DNA of 64,000 nt from Symsagittifera roscoffensis (GCF_963678635.1 NC_087070.1:11194539-11258538), one strand, 5' to 3'; shown: positions 43,961 through 54,284, counted from the stretch's first letter. Notes: generated by a model not told the origin, from the letters alone. Numbers and translations: made by a program.

Positions 43961-45857
43961 CATCGCTATTTGTCTCACCGCATGGACCTTGTAATTTGGC
44001 ACGACGCCATTATTAACTGGATATAAGGCACCGCAGCAACAACAACAGTAAGTGACAAGAGTAGTGAGCAAAATGACAGTTTGTTATTAAGGTATAGGAC
44101 AAACATTTGTGCGATCGTATACTGTAGACAAAACCGAACCGAGGATATAGAGGAAAGTTAAATTTTCAACAGGTATTCTTGTTCTGAACGTCGTCAAGGA
44201 CTTTATCTCTAAGCATAAGGCTAAGGTTTAGGTACTAATTGAGAATTACAAAAAGCTTCACCAGCCTCTTTCCCTTGAGTTATAGACTCTCCTCCTTCTA
44301 AGGCGTTATAGCGCTAATCTTAACATCCTCAAGACTCGTAAGAAGCGGAACCGTCTACCACTCAAAGCTCGAAAAGCTCTAAGAGTTATGTTTCAGTCAA
44401 AAGCTTTGAGACGTCAAGCTCCCCCATCTTGTAAACTAATGTTGATAAACTAATACAAATTTAATTGCGTACCAAAACAGTTTCTCATTTTTAAATTGTT
44501 TTCTATTTGGCGAGCATCCGTCAACTTTTGTCAACTTTTGAAAAACATGGACGAACAATTCCAAATCAAGATACGCAAGTTAATTGAAACCCGTCGCTAT
44601 TTGTCTCACCGCATGGACCTTGTAATTTGGCACGACGCCATTATTAACTGGATATAAGGCACCGCAGCAACAACAACAGTAAGTGACAAGAGTAGTGAGC
44701 AAAATGACAGTTTGTTATTAAGGTATAGGAGAAACATTTGTGCGATCGTATACTGTAGACAAAACCGAATCGAGGATATAGAGGAAAGTTAAATTTTCAA
44801 CAGGTATTCTTGTTCTGAACGTCGTCAAGGACTTTATCTCTAAGCATAAGGCTAAGGTTTAGATACTAATTGAGAATTACAAAAAGCTTCACCAGCCTCT
44901 TTCCCTTGAGTTATAGACTCTCCTCCTTCTAAGGCGTTATAGCGCTAATCTTAACATCCTCAAGACTCGTAAGAAGCGGAACCGTCTACCACTCAAAGCT
45001 CGAAAAGCTCTAAGAGTTATGTTTCAGTCAAAAGCTTTGAGACGTCAAGCTCCCCCATCTTGTAAACTAATGTTGATAAACTAATACAAATTTAATTGCG
45101 TACCAAAACAGTTTCTCATTTTTAAATTGTTTTCTATTTGGCGAGCATCCGTCAACTTTTGTCAACTTTTGAAAAAAATGGACGAACAATTCCAAATCAA
45201 GATACGCAAGTTAATTGAAACCCGTCGCTATTTGTCTCACCGCATGGACCTTGTAATTTGGCACGACGCCATTATTAACTGGATATAAGGCACCGCAGCA
45301 ACAACAACAGTAAGTGACAAGAGTAGTGAGCAAAATGACAGTTTGTTATTAAGGTATAGGACAAACATTTGTGCGATCGTATACTGTAGACAAAACCGAA
45401 CCGAGGATATAGAGGAAAGTTAAATTTTCAACAGATATTCTTGTTCTGAACGTCGTCAAGGACTTTATCTCTAAGCATAAGGCTAAGGTTTAGGTACTAA
45501 TTGAGAATTACAAAAAGCTTCACCAGCCTCTTTCCCTTGAGTTATAGACTCTCCTCCTTCTAAGGCGTTATAGCGCTAATCTTAACATCCTCAAGACTCG
45601 TAAGAAGCGGAACCGTCTACCACTCAAAGCTCGAAAAGCTCTAAGAGTTATGTTTCAGTCAAAAGCTTTGAGACGTCAAGCTCCCCCATCTTGTAAACTA
45701 ATGTTGATAAACTAATACAAATTTAATTGCGTACCAAAACAGTTTCTCATTTTTAAATTGTTTTCTATTTGGCGAGCATCCGTCAACTTTTGTCAACTTT
45801 TGAAAAACATGGACGAACAATTCCAAATCAAGATACGCAAGTTAATTGAAACCCGTC
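43961..45857 (+). repeat. Three near-identical tandem copies of a 631-bp unit
   Basis: CGCTATTTGTCTCACCGCAT begins copies at 43964, 44596 and 45226, with periods of 632 and 630. Only a handful of differences were seen over 1.9 kb (for example GAACCGAGG/GAATCGAGG and AAACATGG/AAAAATGG). Each unit ends with ATGGACGAACAATTCCAAAT, the gag start, and only the last copy runs into gag. The unit's interior holds a decayed ORF (see next entry). Confidence 0.95.
43964..44451 (+). pseudogene. Decayed ORF inside the 631-bp unit, unrecognised family
   Basis: One frame reads RYLSHRMDLVIWHDAIINWI, a stop, then a Ser/Thr linker and NICAIVYCRQNRTEDIEES. After a frame change it reads TGILVLNVVKDFISKHKAKV, a stop, VLIENYKKLHQPLSLEL, a stop, then LLLLRRYSANLNILKTRKKR and a basic tail rich in Lys/Arg. 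Alternating hydrophobic strands and a polar W-H-D motif look like real protein, not chance. The same stops are present in all three copies (also about 44596-45083 and 45226-45713), so the ORF had decayed before the triplication. I cannot name the family. It could be an accessory ORF upstream of the BEL gag. Confidence 0.4.
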
Positions 45858-46640
45858 TAAACCTAGAAAATTAGCGGCTTAAAGGTCACTCATTATTACT
45901 TGAGTACATTGAGAAGAATAGCCGCACCGCAAAAATTGATAAGGTTGCTTACAAATGAATGTCAAACTGCGTTGGAAAAAGCTGTTGATGTGAATGAGCA
46001 ATTACTTAGGTTAGCGAGAAAAACGAAAAACCCTGAAAAAATTATTGCGAAGCAAGACCTTTGACTTACGAAACTAACCGAAATTAATGATAAAAAAAAC
46101 ATGAAGCTCAGAGTTACAAGATGAGCCTTGAAACTCCGTCATTCCCAACAACCGTCATTACTGTGAGCAAGGGATCTTTACAAGAATTTAGGTCTGAGAC
46201 ATCCTCACGCTCGCACAAAATAAGAGATTCAGAAGCACAGGTCTATCTGAAAGCAGGTCTATGTTCTCTAATAAGTCTAAGGATAGTAGAAAGCTCGACT
46301 CAAATAAGTCTGATAATCCTGCTTCCACTCGTCATACGTTGACAGTTCGCACTATGTCATCGAGTGAGAAACGGCAAGAGTTAGATTTGGTAAAAAGATG
46401 CCACGAGGAGCTGGAAAGGCAGTATCAAGTATCTATAAAACTTATAGAGCAAGAGAAACGTCTTAAGTTTAAATAAAATCTGCTGGAACTAGAGCAATTT
46501 GCTGAAAGAGCAATAGAGCAATTATTTGCTGAAACAATTAATTGAAATGGAAATGAAAGCTTTCGAATTTGAGGATAATTCATCTGAGGTTGCGAGAAGG
46601 TAGCGGAAAGTAACTCGACAGGAGCAACCAATCGGACTTA
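45809..46640 (+). pseudogene. BEL gag, N-terminal coiled-coil part
   Basis: It begins MDEQFQIKIRKLIETRLNL, followed by several stops. NECQTALEKAVDVNEQLLRLARKTKNPEKI is readable at about 45954, and SEKRQELDLVKRCHEELERQ at about 46360 within the ORF 46261-46476. These are the long helical, Glu/Lys-rich segments that precede the capsid part in BEL/Pao gag proteins. At least four stops or shifts are present. Confidence 0.65.
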
Positions 46641-47300
46641 TGATTGGGTAGACTCTGTTAATTTACAGGCACTCACTGACGTTGCTAGTGCGCTAAAATT
46701 GCTGGCCTTCACTCCTGTACCAATTTTATCAGAACCGACGACCTCCGCCGACCTCGCTCATGCAATTCACACCAGTAATGGCCATAACCATGGGCGCACA
46801 GCATTGTTTGACGCCGGAATCCATAGTCATGGACATCGGTTTATGCCTCAATTTGGCAGTGCGAACCTTTTGCCATTGCAAGCTTCTGCTCCTTCTGTTT
46901 TAGTCCCAGTTAACAATATGCATTCTCGTGCACACGTGTTACCACCACCGTCTGCTGTTCCTTTACAGACCATGAGTTCAAACATAACTAACGGTGGTTT
47001 TCCAACAGGCAACCGTAATCGTTACCTGTCACAATGTTAGCACAACCCGGTACTGGTTTTGTTTCTTTGTCACCTGCATTTGCTGGTGGTGACTTCTCAT
47101 CTTCTGGAGTAAACCCACCGCCTGTTTTCCTTTCGGCACCTCATTACCAATCAGCGCCAGTCCTTACGCAACATAATGTTCCTTTTGTACCGCTTAGTGT
47201 GTCACCCAATATCAACGATTACTATAAAAGTGATGCAATCTTTTGGCGATTGACCGCTAAAACTAAAAAAAGTCACGGCTCTTCAGTGTTGTAATGCTGG
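46641..47300 (+). pseudogene. BEL gag, Pro/Ser/His-rich linker
   Basis: The ORFs 46699-47040 and 47034-47294 encode a low-complexity segment rich in Pro, Ser, His, Asn and Ala (HTSNGHNHGRTALFDAGIHS; VLPPPSAVP; SAPHYQSAPVLTQHN). It connects the coiled-coil part with the capsid part. There is a frame change at about 47037. Confidence 0.55.
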
Positions 47301-47577
47301 AAACATTTTTTTTCTAATGTTACAACTGTTGTCCCACCGTGTAACACCGCCACCCTATGTGGGACTGTGTATTTTAATACTCCACCAGCTCATCCCCAAC
47401 ATGTTCCACATTTTGTCAATTATAATAATTCTGGTCATCAGCAAGTCTACCAAGACTACGCACCGTCTTCCGCTTATCCGAACTAAGGTTGTTCATCGTA
47501 TCGACCTCTCTCCGCTCGTGAATTGGCGGAATTATTATTGCATAGCCACAAAGATCATCTTCCTGGGTAGAAGTTAG

Positions 47578-48240
47578 CCCAGTTTGACGGCAACGCGTTA
47601 AACTGGCACAAATAATATGGTAAGTTTGAGTCCACCGTTGATTCCGCTGTTCTCACAGATGATCCGAAATTGACATACTTAAAAACATTCGTCACAGGCA
47701 AAAGAAAAACTGCAATTGCGGAATTTACTTAAAGTGGTTTTAAGTACAAAGATGCACTGGCCACCCTGCAGCGTAAGTTTGGGCAACCACACGCTATTGT
47801 TAGTGCGCATCTTGATAAGTTGAGTACCTTTCCACAACTTAAGATGCACAATTCGGAAAATTTCATTTGTTTCTCTGCTGCCATATTTGACCTCGTAGTA
47901 TTTTTCAAATCATTGTCATTCAACGATGATCTAAAGAGTAATAGCCTTTTAAATCAAGCTGTTAGTAAACTTCCGCCAAACCTCAAGGAAGCTTGGTCAA
48001 TCGATACTGTTAGGCATAATTGGAATTGGCAGCACCCAACACTCTTAGATATTAATAATTGGGTGAAGAAAAAGGCCGAGGGGCATGAAAGATTACGTGT
48101 ACTTAACTCTAAGGCAAAAAACGAGGAACCAGTGAAGCCAAAAACATCAAAAGTTTTTGCAGCAAACCGCCGTGCGTTTTGTGTAAGGGTACTCATGCAT
48201 TGTGGAACTGTGCTGTTTTCAAGGAAAAAAAGCTACTAAG
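47578..48240 (+). pseudogene. BEL gag capsid part (DUF1759-like)
   Basis: FDGNALNWHK and FESTVDSAVLTDDPKLTYLK open the region at about 47585. KYKDALATLQRKFGQPHAIV and HLDKLSTFPQLKMHNSENFI follow, and the ORF 47820-48239 continues with VSKLPPNLKEAW and WVKKKAEGHERL. This succession, F-x-G-x-x-x-x-W-x-x-F, then L-x-x-x-F-G-x-P-x-x-I, then L-P-x-x-L-x-x-x-W, is characteristic of BEL/Pao gag. A stop in WHK*YGKF and one near 47730 disrupt it. Confidence 0.8.
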
Positions 48241-48345
48241 CGAGCAAAATACTTAGCTGAAGAGAAACTTTGCTTCGCTTGCCTCAATGACAACCATAGT
48301 TTCCGGCGTTGTTCTATAGCTAAAAGAATGCCCGAAGCCTGAATG
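48165..48345 (+). pseudogene. BEL nucleocapsid knuckles
   Basis: In shifted frames CVLCKGTHALWNC and, about 40 residues on, CFACLNDNHSFRRC can be read, two C-x2-C-x4-H-x4/5-C motifs. One frame change separates the first from the capsid ORF. Confidence 0.65.
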
Positions 48346-48364
48346 CGATAGCACACATAATGTC

Positions 48365-48922
48365 TTGCTCCATGGAGCTGAAAAAATATTTCCACGGAAG
48401 GAAAATTCAAATAACTCAAATAAGGCTGAAATAAACAAATCCAAGGAGAATACAAACACTTCCACCCATGTCGCTGTTGGTGATGTAATTGATATTGAAT
48501 CGTCTAAAGGATTGTTGCCGATTGCAAACCTTGGTGTGTCTTCGGATGTAATCAGTCGCCTGACGTTGGTTCATTGCGATAGTGCATCAACTAACTCTTG
48601 GGTGTTTTCGTCACTCGTTAACAGTCTCGGCCTAGTAGGGGAGCCCGTTAACGTGTCCATTTCTAGTTTCAAGGCAAATACCGTTATTGAGACTCAGAGG
48701 GTCAAGTTTACAGTTTTCTCCGAGCATAACAATAGTGACTTCGTATTCCCTCTGTGTGCATATATTAAAGTCAATATTCTGATTGGTTCGGATTTATTCA
48801 ATATTGCTGATTTGCAGAAAAAATATTCACAATTAGCACCTATTAAGCCCATTCAATATACTAATGAGGCCGTTGAAACTATTATAGGACAAGAACACTA
48901 CCACACCGTTAGACACATTTAG
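48365..48922 (+). pseudogene. BEL aspartic protease region
   Basis: A 185-codon open frame. LLPIANLGVSS is followed by LVHCDSASTNSWVFSSLVNS, in the position of the BEL protease active site. BEL elements usually read D-x-G-S/A-x-x-S-(F/W) here; this copy has DSASTNSW, so the Gly next to the Asp is Ser. VNILIGSDLFNI matches the later I-L-I-G-x-D block. The reading is undisturbed from about 48400 to 48922. Confidence 0.75.
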
Positions 48923-49249
48923 TTCAACTTGGGGGAAGATAACAACTCACCGTGTTCCGTTCGCCTACCAATACGTTGGGTTACAAATGATCCGCTGCCG
49001 CCGTCCGTTGTTTCTACTTCTTCGTGTTTCAAGTGTGTTCTTGATGATTCTTCTTTGATTGTTCAGATAGAATCCTGGTACGAGTTGGAATCTTATTGTG
49101 CTTTAAAACTAGTCGATGCCCGTTCAATCATGCTTTATCCATCTTAAATTCTGAAACCGTTCACAATTGTGAAAGATACATTGCGCCTATGCTTTGGATT
49201 GATAGTAATGTCAGTCTACCAAACAACTATTAGTCGTCACTCGCCCAAT

Positions 49250-49780
49250 TTAAAATATTGGAGAGAAGGTTAGGTAAAGACCCTGAACTGAGCGAAAAAT
49301 ACGCAGACACAATTAGCGAGGACAATAGGAAAGGCTATGTCGTTACCGTAGAACCGCATGATTCAGGTAAGTGTTTCGATCCCGAGTGGTATCTCCCGCA
49401 ACATCGCGTCAAAAATCCAAATTAGCCGGTTAAGGTGCGCCGAGTCCTTAATGGGGCTTCTAATTTCCACGGCACATCCTTAAATAAGTCCTTATTGGTT
49501 GGTCCCAACCTATTCCAAAATTTAAAATATGTATTTTTGCATTTCCGTCAGCACAAATACGCCGTCTTTGCGGTAATAGAGGCTTTGTTCCTCCAGGTAG
49601 GTGTCCTCGCCCGCGATCAAACTTCGATCCGTTTTTTGTGGTGGATGTATTTGGCGCACGGGATTCGCCTATGTAGGCCAATTTTGCGTTGCGAAAAACA
49701 GCAACTGATAAAATGTCCACAAGTCCTGAGGCAGCATCAGTCGTAGATGAAAAACTTACATGAAAGAGAAATTTACACGC
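49250..49780 (+). pseudogene. BEL reverse transcriptase, N-terminal part
   Basis: ERRLGKDPELSEKYADTISE at about 49262 is followed by DPEWYLPQHRVKN, VRRVLNGASNFHGTSLNKSL and HKYAVFAVIEALFLQVGVL. These are the BEL RT blocks up to the first catalytic Asp region: family D-I-E-x-M-F, here V-I-E-A-L-F, so the Asp is lost. DQTSIRFLWW follows. The YxDD-bearing part is deleted; the next legible segment is the connection domain. Confidence 0.8.
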
Positions 49781-49920
49781 TATGGCCCGTCTTTTGCTTA
49801 CAGTTATTAGAAAATCAGCGACAAAATGGGGCGACGAATTGCCGGAAGACATAAGAAATAAGTTTCTCTGTGCGGTTGGGTTTTTGCGTGCGCATCTCTC
49901 GAGTTCGCACAAACTCAAAA
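49781..49920 (+). pseudogene. BEL RT connection remnant
   Basis: LLLTVIRKSATKWGDELPEDIRNKF reads in one frame (given here in two pieces: LLLTVIRKSATKWGD and ELPEDIRNKF). The W-D/G-D-x-L-P-x-x-(I/L)-x-x-x-(F/W) pattern is found between RT and RNase H in BEL elements. Confidence 0.6.
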
Positions 49921-50330
49921 ATCCTTTATCTTTGGTAAAGCTCGCGTTGCGCCCATGAAATCACTATCTATACCGAAGTTAGAGCTTCAAGATGCTCTGC
50001 TCGCTAAACGACTGAAAGATGATATAATGACAGCCCTTACTGTCGACATTAACCATGTCTACATGTGGAGAGATAGTACTACAGATTTGCAGTGACTAAA
50101 CTCTACTGAAAATTACCTGTATTCGTCGCTAACCGTGTCGGCGAAATCCTCGAACCGACCACTATTGATAGGTGGCACACTGTTCTGAGCGGTGATAATC
50201 CAGCTGATACGGGTACGCGGGGGATTTCTTCGGAAGCCCTCAAGGATAGCAGATGGGTTATTGGTTCGAGCAATCTCAGGACTACTGATTGGCCGTTTAT
50301 ACCCGACGAACGTGTGATCAAAAAAATTTG
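49921..50330 (+). pseudogene. BEL RNase H-like region
   Basis: FGKARVAPMKSLSIPKLELQDALLAKRL at about 49938 (pieces FGKARVAPMKS and IPKLELQDALLA) is the strongest BEL signature in the element. VYMWRDSTTDLQ follows, where the family has V-x-x-W-T-D-S-x-x-V-L-x-W. SGDNPADTGTRGI near 50195 is the last block. Several frame changes and a TGA after DLQ are present. Confidence 0.85.
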
Positions 50331-50429
50331 TTTGAAAAGTCCTTCTTGTGATGTTGATAATTGCTTGGAGAAATCATCTTCCTTCGTCACCGATGTCACA
50401 TCCATCAAATGGTTTGATACTAAGCACCC

Positions 50430-50995
50430 AATATTACTCCACGCCCGACATACCCTAGTTCGTTGATTGGCCTGCGGTCTTCGCCATAAGCCTTTTCATC
50501 AAGGTTTAGATAACATGCGCTCCGTTTAAAATATGAAGTATGCAATTCTTGGGTTGCGAGGACTACTTCGGTCTATCAAAAATCAAGGTGTAACATGCCG
50601 TAAACACAAAGCACGTACCATCCAGCCAATTATGTCCAATTTACCTGTCGAATGTCTCGGATATAAGCAACCACCCTTCAATCATACGAGTGTGGATTAC
50701 TTTGGACCGCTCTAAATTCCGGTTCCCAGAAGCACAGAAAAAATTGGGATTTCTTTTCACTTGCCTCACTACCAGGGCTGTAAACCTTGAGATTGTACCA
50801 TCTGTGTAAAACTTCGTTGATGCGGAAAAGGAACTACTTACCTGCATCAGTAGCTGGAATGGCATGGCTCCGAACATTTTTGCACACAAAGGTGCTAGTT
50901 GGAAATTTAACCCGCCAGGCGCACCCCATTATGGCGGCTCCTGGGAGCGTCTCGTCCGAAGTGTGACCGCCAAAAAGAACAATTTGTCTCAAGAA
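50430..50995 (+). pseudogene. BEL integrase region
   Basis: HARHTLVR and HQGLDNMRSV give the zinc-binding His pair region, and LRSIKNQGVTCRKHKAR carries a Cys block. NHTSVDYFGPL at about 50685 contains the first catalytic Asp. After a stop FLFTCLTTRAVNLEIVPS continues the core, and GASWKFNPPGAPHYGGSWERLVRSV at about 50887 (pieces GASWKFNPPGAPH and GGSWERLVRSV) contains the Glu. The middle of the core, with the second Asp, is missing. Confidence 0.85.
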
Positions 50996-51197
50996 CATTA
51001 TTACCGGTTCTTTTGGCTAGCTCGCGCCGATTTGTATCGTTTTCGGGGCAGTTTTAATGAAGTTATATGATGTTACGCTTGACCGAAAATTTGATGAATT
51101 ATTGAGTTTCCGAGAGTTTTTGCCGATAAATGCTCTTCATAATTCAATTATTCGACTTCATAGTTTTTATCAACTTACGGAGATTGAGCGAGCTTAG
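50996..51197 (+). repeat. BEL 3' LTR
   Basis: Partner of 38929-38948 plus 42366-42545. Divergence between the two copies is noticeable (roughly one base in ten by eye), so the insertion is old. Confidence 0.75.
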
Positions 51198-52323
51198 GGG
51201 TATTCGTGTATTGTTAGGTTGAATTTCAGATTCTATTTTTCAAACAATTGAGCGGAATGGCGCGGATTTTTTAAAGAGACTCTTATACCACGTTTAGAGT
51301 TTAATTGCTTGGAATTTGAAAACTAAAGTTTATGTGCACTATTCTATAAATGAAACACTTCTTGCTTGGTAAGGAATGCATATGCTACATAAAACTGGAT
51401 AAAAAGATGAAAAATTGCTATGAATATCCCCTATAAAGAAAATTGAACAGTTAAGCATATACGAATTTTGTACCCTGGTAACTATCCACCCCTTATTGCA
51501 ATAGAGGGGGAAATAGTAGACCTAACATCTCACCAAAGTCGTTTGGAAGGGGGGGAGGATGTTAATTTGATTCTAGATTATAAACTTTCTGCCAGTCAAA
51601 TCGAGCATTTTACATGTTAAATGTAAAATGAGCATTTTACGAGTTAAATGGTGGGGTGGAAGATCTAAATTTCGTCTATCTATAGGAGGGGGGGGTGATG
51701 TTGAGTTGATCCGAAACCGTTAACAAGATCCCAAAAGTTGAGCTAATCAAAATTTAATGCAAAAATGTTGAAGTTTTAAATTTCCAAAAAATAAAAAAGA
51801 GTAGCTCATTTATGGGGAAATCTCAATCAAAAACTTGTGTTGAATTTTGAAAAAACATCTGACTCGTGGCTGGCGACTAATTAGGATTTTTTATGTATGT
51901 TTAGGTTTAAAATGCATCAGCAAATCTTGCGAAAGCTTACATACTTTAAAGAAGTGTTCGTGGCTATTGAATTTTTTCGTGAGCGAATAAAAACAATAAG
52001 TTGCGATTATCGTTTAGTCGTTTTTAAGTCCATAAAATTGTTTTGTTTTCTTATTGGTATGAAAAACAGCAAAAAGAATACGATTTTTGTAGAAATGGCT
52101 TTCCATTTTTTTAAAAACAGGCAGCTATTCTATACGCAATATAAACTAAATTACTACCTTTTGAGATAAGAAATAGAATGCTTTAAATTATAATTCAAGT
52201 TTAGTAATCAATTCTATTTTAGAGACAGTTTTTGAAAAAGTCTCAGATCAAATAAAGAGGAGCTCAACAGCTATAAATTTCAGTTTCAAGCGCAGTTTGT
52301 AAGAAACGCCGCTTTCTGTTTAG
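51198..52323 (+). other. End of the large PLAT intron
   Basis: AT-rich with short G-runs (51545, 51685). CTAACATCTCACC and GATGTTAATTTGATTCTAG at 51520-51575 resemble parts repeated near 51690. No gene was recognised. The intron closes with CGCTTTCTGTTTAG. Confidence 0.5.
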
Positions 52324-52509
52324 ATTGTGGTGGATGATAAATATCTGTTTGACTGCAAATGTTGGATAGAAGAAAGTGTTTTCGACTTTTTTAACGACGA
52401 TAATCTGAAGAAAACTCTGACTGCAACGCTGATAAACGATATCAAAATAAACAACAACGATCAACCGGTGACGTATCAATACACATACATGTCATCGCCA
52501 GCGGATTAA
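52324..52509 (+). CDS. PLAT-domain gene, exon c of PLAT domain 2, ending inside a MITE
   Basis: The acceptor CTTTCTGTTTAG precedes 52324 and the phase is 0, as for exon c of domain 1. It encodes IVVDDKYLFDCKCWIEESVF, the closing PLAT strands with F-x-C-x-C-W-I, directly continuing WYLEK of exon b. After an acidic stretch (FNDDN) and a Lys/Asn-rich tail the frame enters the MITE at 52496 and stops at the TAA 52507-52509, after four MITE-coded residues. Before the insertion the frame continued for about 22 codons past 52495. A possible donor at 52468 (CCG|GTGACG) would give phase 0, unlike the phase 1 seen after domain 1. Confidence 0.85.
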   Translation: MVVDDKYLFDCKCWIEESVFDFFNDDNLKKTLTATLINDIKINNNDQPVTYQYTYMSSPAD

Positions 52510-52766
52510 ATGGGGGGTCGGACGCCCCCACCCCCTAATGGATTCGACCCCCTGCCGACCCAAAAGATCCCCCCCTTTAAACTTTTTTGAAATATCCATT
52601 TTTGGCTGACTAACCTTAAAATTGGAGTTAAATTTGTCAAATTTGAATCTTTACAGTGATTTTTGAGAGCTCAGAAAATCAATTTGGTCGACCTAAAAAA
52701 AGGTCGACAAAATTTTTGATTTTTTTTGAAAGTCGCCCCCTCGAGAAAATTCTACATCCGCCCCTG
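52496..52766 (+). mobile_element. hAT-type MITE, copy 3, inserted in the PLAT exon
   Basis: It starts CGCCAGCGGATT (a mutated CAGGGGCGGATT terminus) and ends ACATCCGCCCCTG, 271 bp. CATGTCAT at 52488-52495 and at 52767-52774 is a perfect 8-bp target duplication, the length expected of hAT transposition. It is a shorter version that lacks most of the GCGCGC block. Confidence 0.9.
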
Positions 52767-52997
52767 CATGTCATTAACAAATAGCTTTTGTAACATACCA
52801 TCAATAATTTTTTATCCGACCATTTTTGAATAAAATGACCAAAAATTTTTGCTTGCTGTAGACAAAAATCAACTTATTATTTGTGAGGATTTTTTCATGC
52901 TGGAAGATATCGATGCCCGTAAATATTGATTTGAAAACAGCAATTTTTGGCAATATTCGGATATTAACCCGTGCAATGATCGCAAAATCGGTATTTT

Positions 52998-53345
52998 AAT
53001 TAAGTTCAAAAATCCTTCCAAATCCTTTTAATCAAGTTCTTTTAATCCAAATCCTTTTAATCAAGTTCAAGGATCCTTCCAAAATCCTTTTAATCAAGTT
53101 TTTTTAAATCCGAATCCTTTTAATCAAGTTCAAAAATCTTTCCAACTCCTTTTAATCAAGTTCTTTTGATCCAAATCCTTTCAATCAAGTTCAAAAACCC
53201 TTCCAATCCTTTTAATCAAGTTCTTTGAATCCAAATCCTTTTAATCAAGTTCAAAAATCCTTCCCAATCCTTTTAATCAAGTACTTTTAATCCAAATCCT
53301 TTCAATCAAGTTCAAGGATCCTTCCAAAATTCTTCCAAATTAGAC
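52998..53345 (+). repeat. 60-bp minisatellite, about six units
   Basis: Units contain CCTTTTAATCAAGTTC, TTTTAATCCAAATCC and TTCAAAAATCCTTCC in alternation. The half-unit of about 30 bp is itself a repeat (AATCCTTTTAATCAAGTT). Units differ by single substitutions. Confidence 0.92.
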
Positions 53346-53875
53346 GAAAAAAGGAGTGCCCTTTGTTTAGTCTGTTTTTGTGCGTGATGGGATGATGTTT
53401 TTTTGAAAAGTAAATTTTTTTCACCCAAAGCTATTTCATACAATTTACTCGGCAGCCGGAATCATCAACGCTCGCCCTGATGCGAGCACTCTTCTTGAAA
53501 TCTTTAAAATTACGCAAAACGGAAATTCGAGAAACATTGTTTGTTAAATTACTTACAAGCACAATAATTGGGGGGAATGGCTTATTAGCATGTGTGTCGA
53601 TTAGCATACTCATGTAAAAGAATGCAGCTGGCTTGCTTGCTTTTTCAAGAAAATGATTCGTCAGTTTTACTTTTTCAGGTAGCGTGATTTTTTTGAAAGT
53701 CTAGTTAAGCGAAATTGATTTTTTTTAACTCTTGGACAAATCGAGTGGTTTTTTAAACCTAAAAAAAATTTTGGGCAATTGTTTCGGCTATATGAGCGCC
53801 TTATTAAAGCAAATAGAGCATGCTAATCGGCACACATGCTGGTCGCTACGCTTCAAGGCATTAAAAAGTTAGTGA

Positions 53876-54130
53876 ATGACATGTGTATTATACGAGACGC
53901 CATTGACTCCATCTGAGGAAGAGGTTAAAATAACTACAACAGAAGCCGATGAGAACAACTACGCAACAGAAGTTAGTGAATCCGAACATACGCAGCATCC
54001 AGTGTCCCCGTATATTACTGAAACTGCTACGGGCCAAACTGAACAAAATGACGTGAACGAATCCGACTCAGAAGATGAAGAAGATAAAATTGAACAAAAT
54101 ATGACTCATAAAATTTCGACTAAATGTTAA
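53876..54130 (+). other. 84-codon acidic ORF, uncertain
   Basis: MTCVLYETPLTPSEEEV is followed by a Thr/Ser/Glu-rich segment with ESDSEDEEDKIEQ, and it ends HKISTKC. The composition (no hydrophobic run, acidic cluster) is like a disordered protein tail. An in-frame TGA stands directly before the ATG, and I see no acceptor that would join it to the PLAT gene in this frame. It could be a small host exon or a chance frame. Confidence 0.3.
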
Positions 54131-54284
54131 TAGTTGATAATTAAAATCAAGACCTACCGAAAAAATATCTTGGATTGCTTGAGTTTTTCTTTTTTGATTG
54201 CTTGAACATTATCTTGAGTTTTTGTTTCGAAATGCAAAAACCCGATTTGAACTCTGTTAGATTTTGTATCGGGATATAAAATTT

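Larger units (their letters stand above)
42366..51197 (+). mobile_element. Degenerate BEL/Pao retrotransposon
   Basis: Plus strand order: split 5' LTR, leader with triplicated unit, gag, knuckle, protease, RT, RNase H, integrase, 3' LTR. The LTR pair is recognised by the match of 42366-42545 with 51018-51197, including CTTGACCGAAAAT.TGATG, GAGTTTCCGA, TTTTTGCCGATAAA and ATTGAGCGAGC. All coding modules carry stops or shifts, and the catalytic part of RT is gone. The whole lies inside an intron of the PLAT gene, in the sense orientation. Confidence 0.85.

Noticed and set aside
53876..54130. Terminal exon of the PLAT gene
   Set aside because: A TGA directly precedes the ATG in frame and no acceptor with a compatible phase was seen; kept only as an uncertain ORF.
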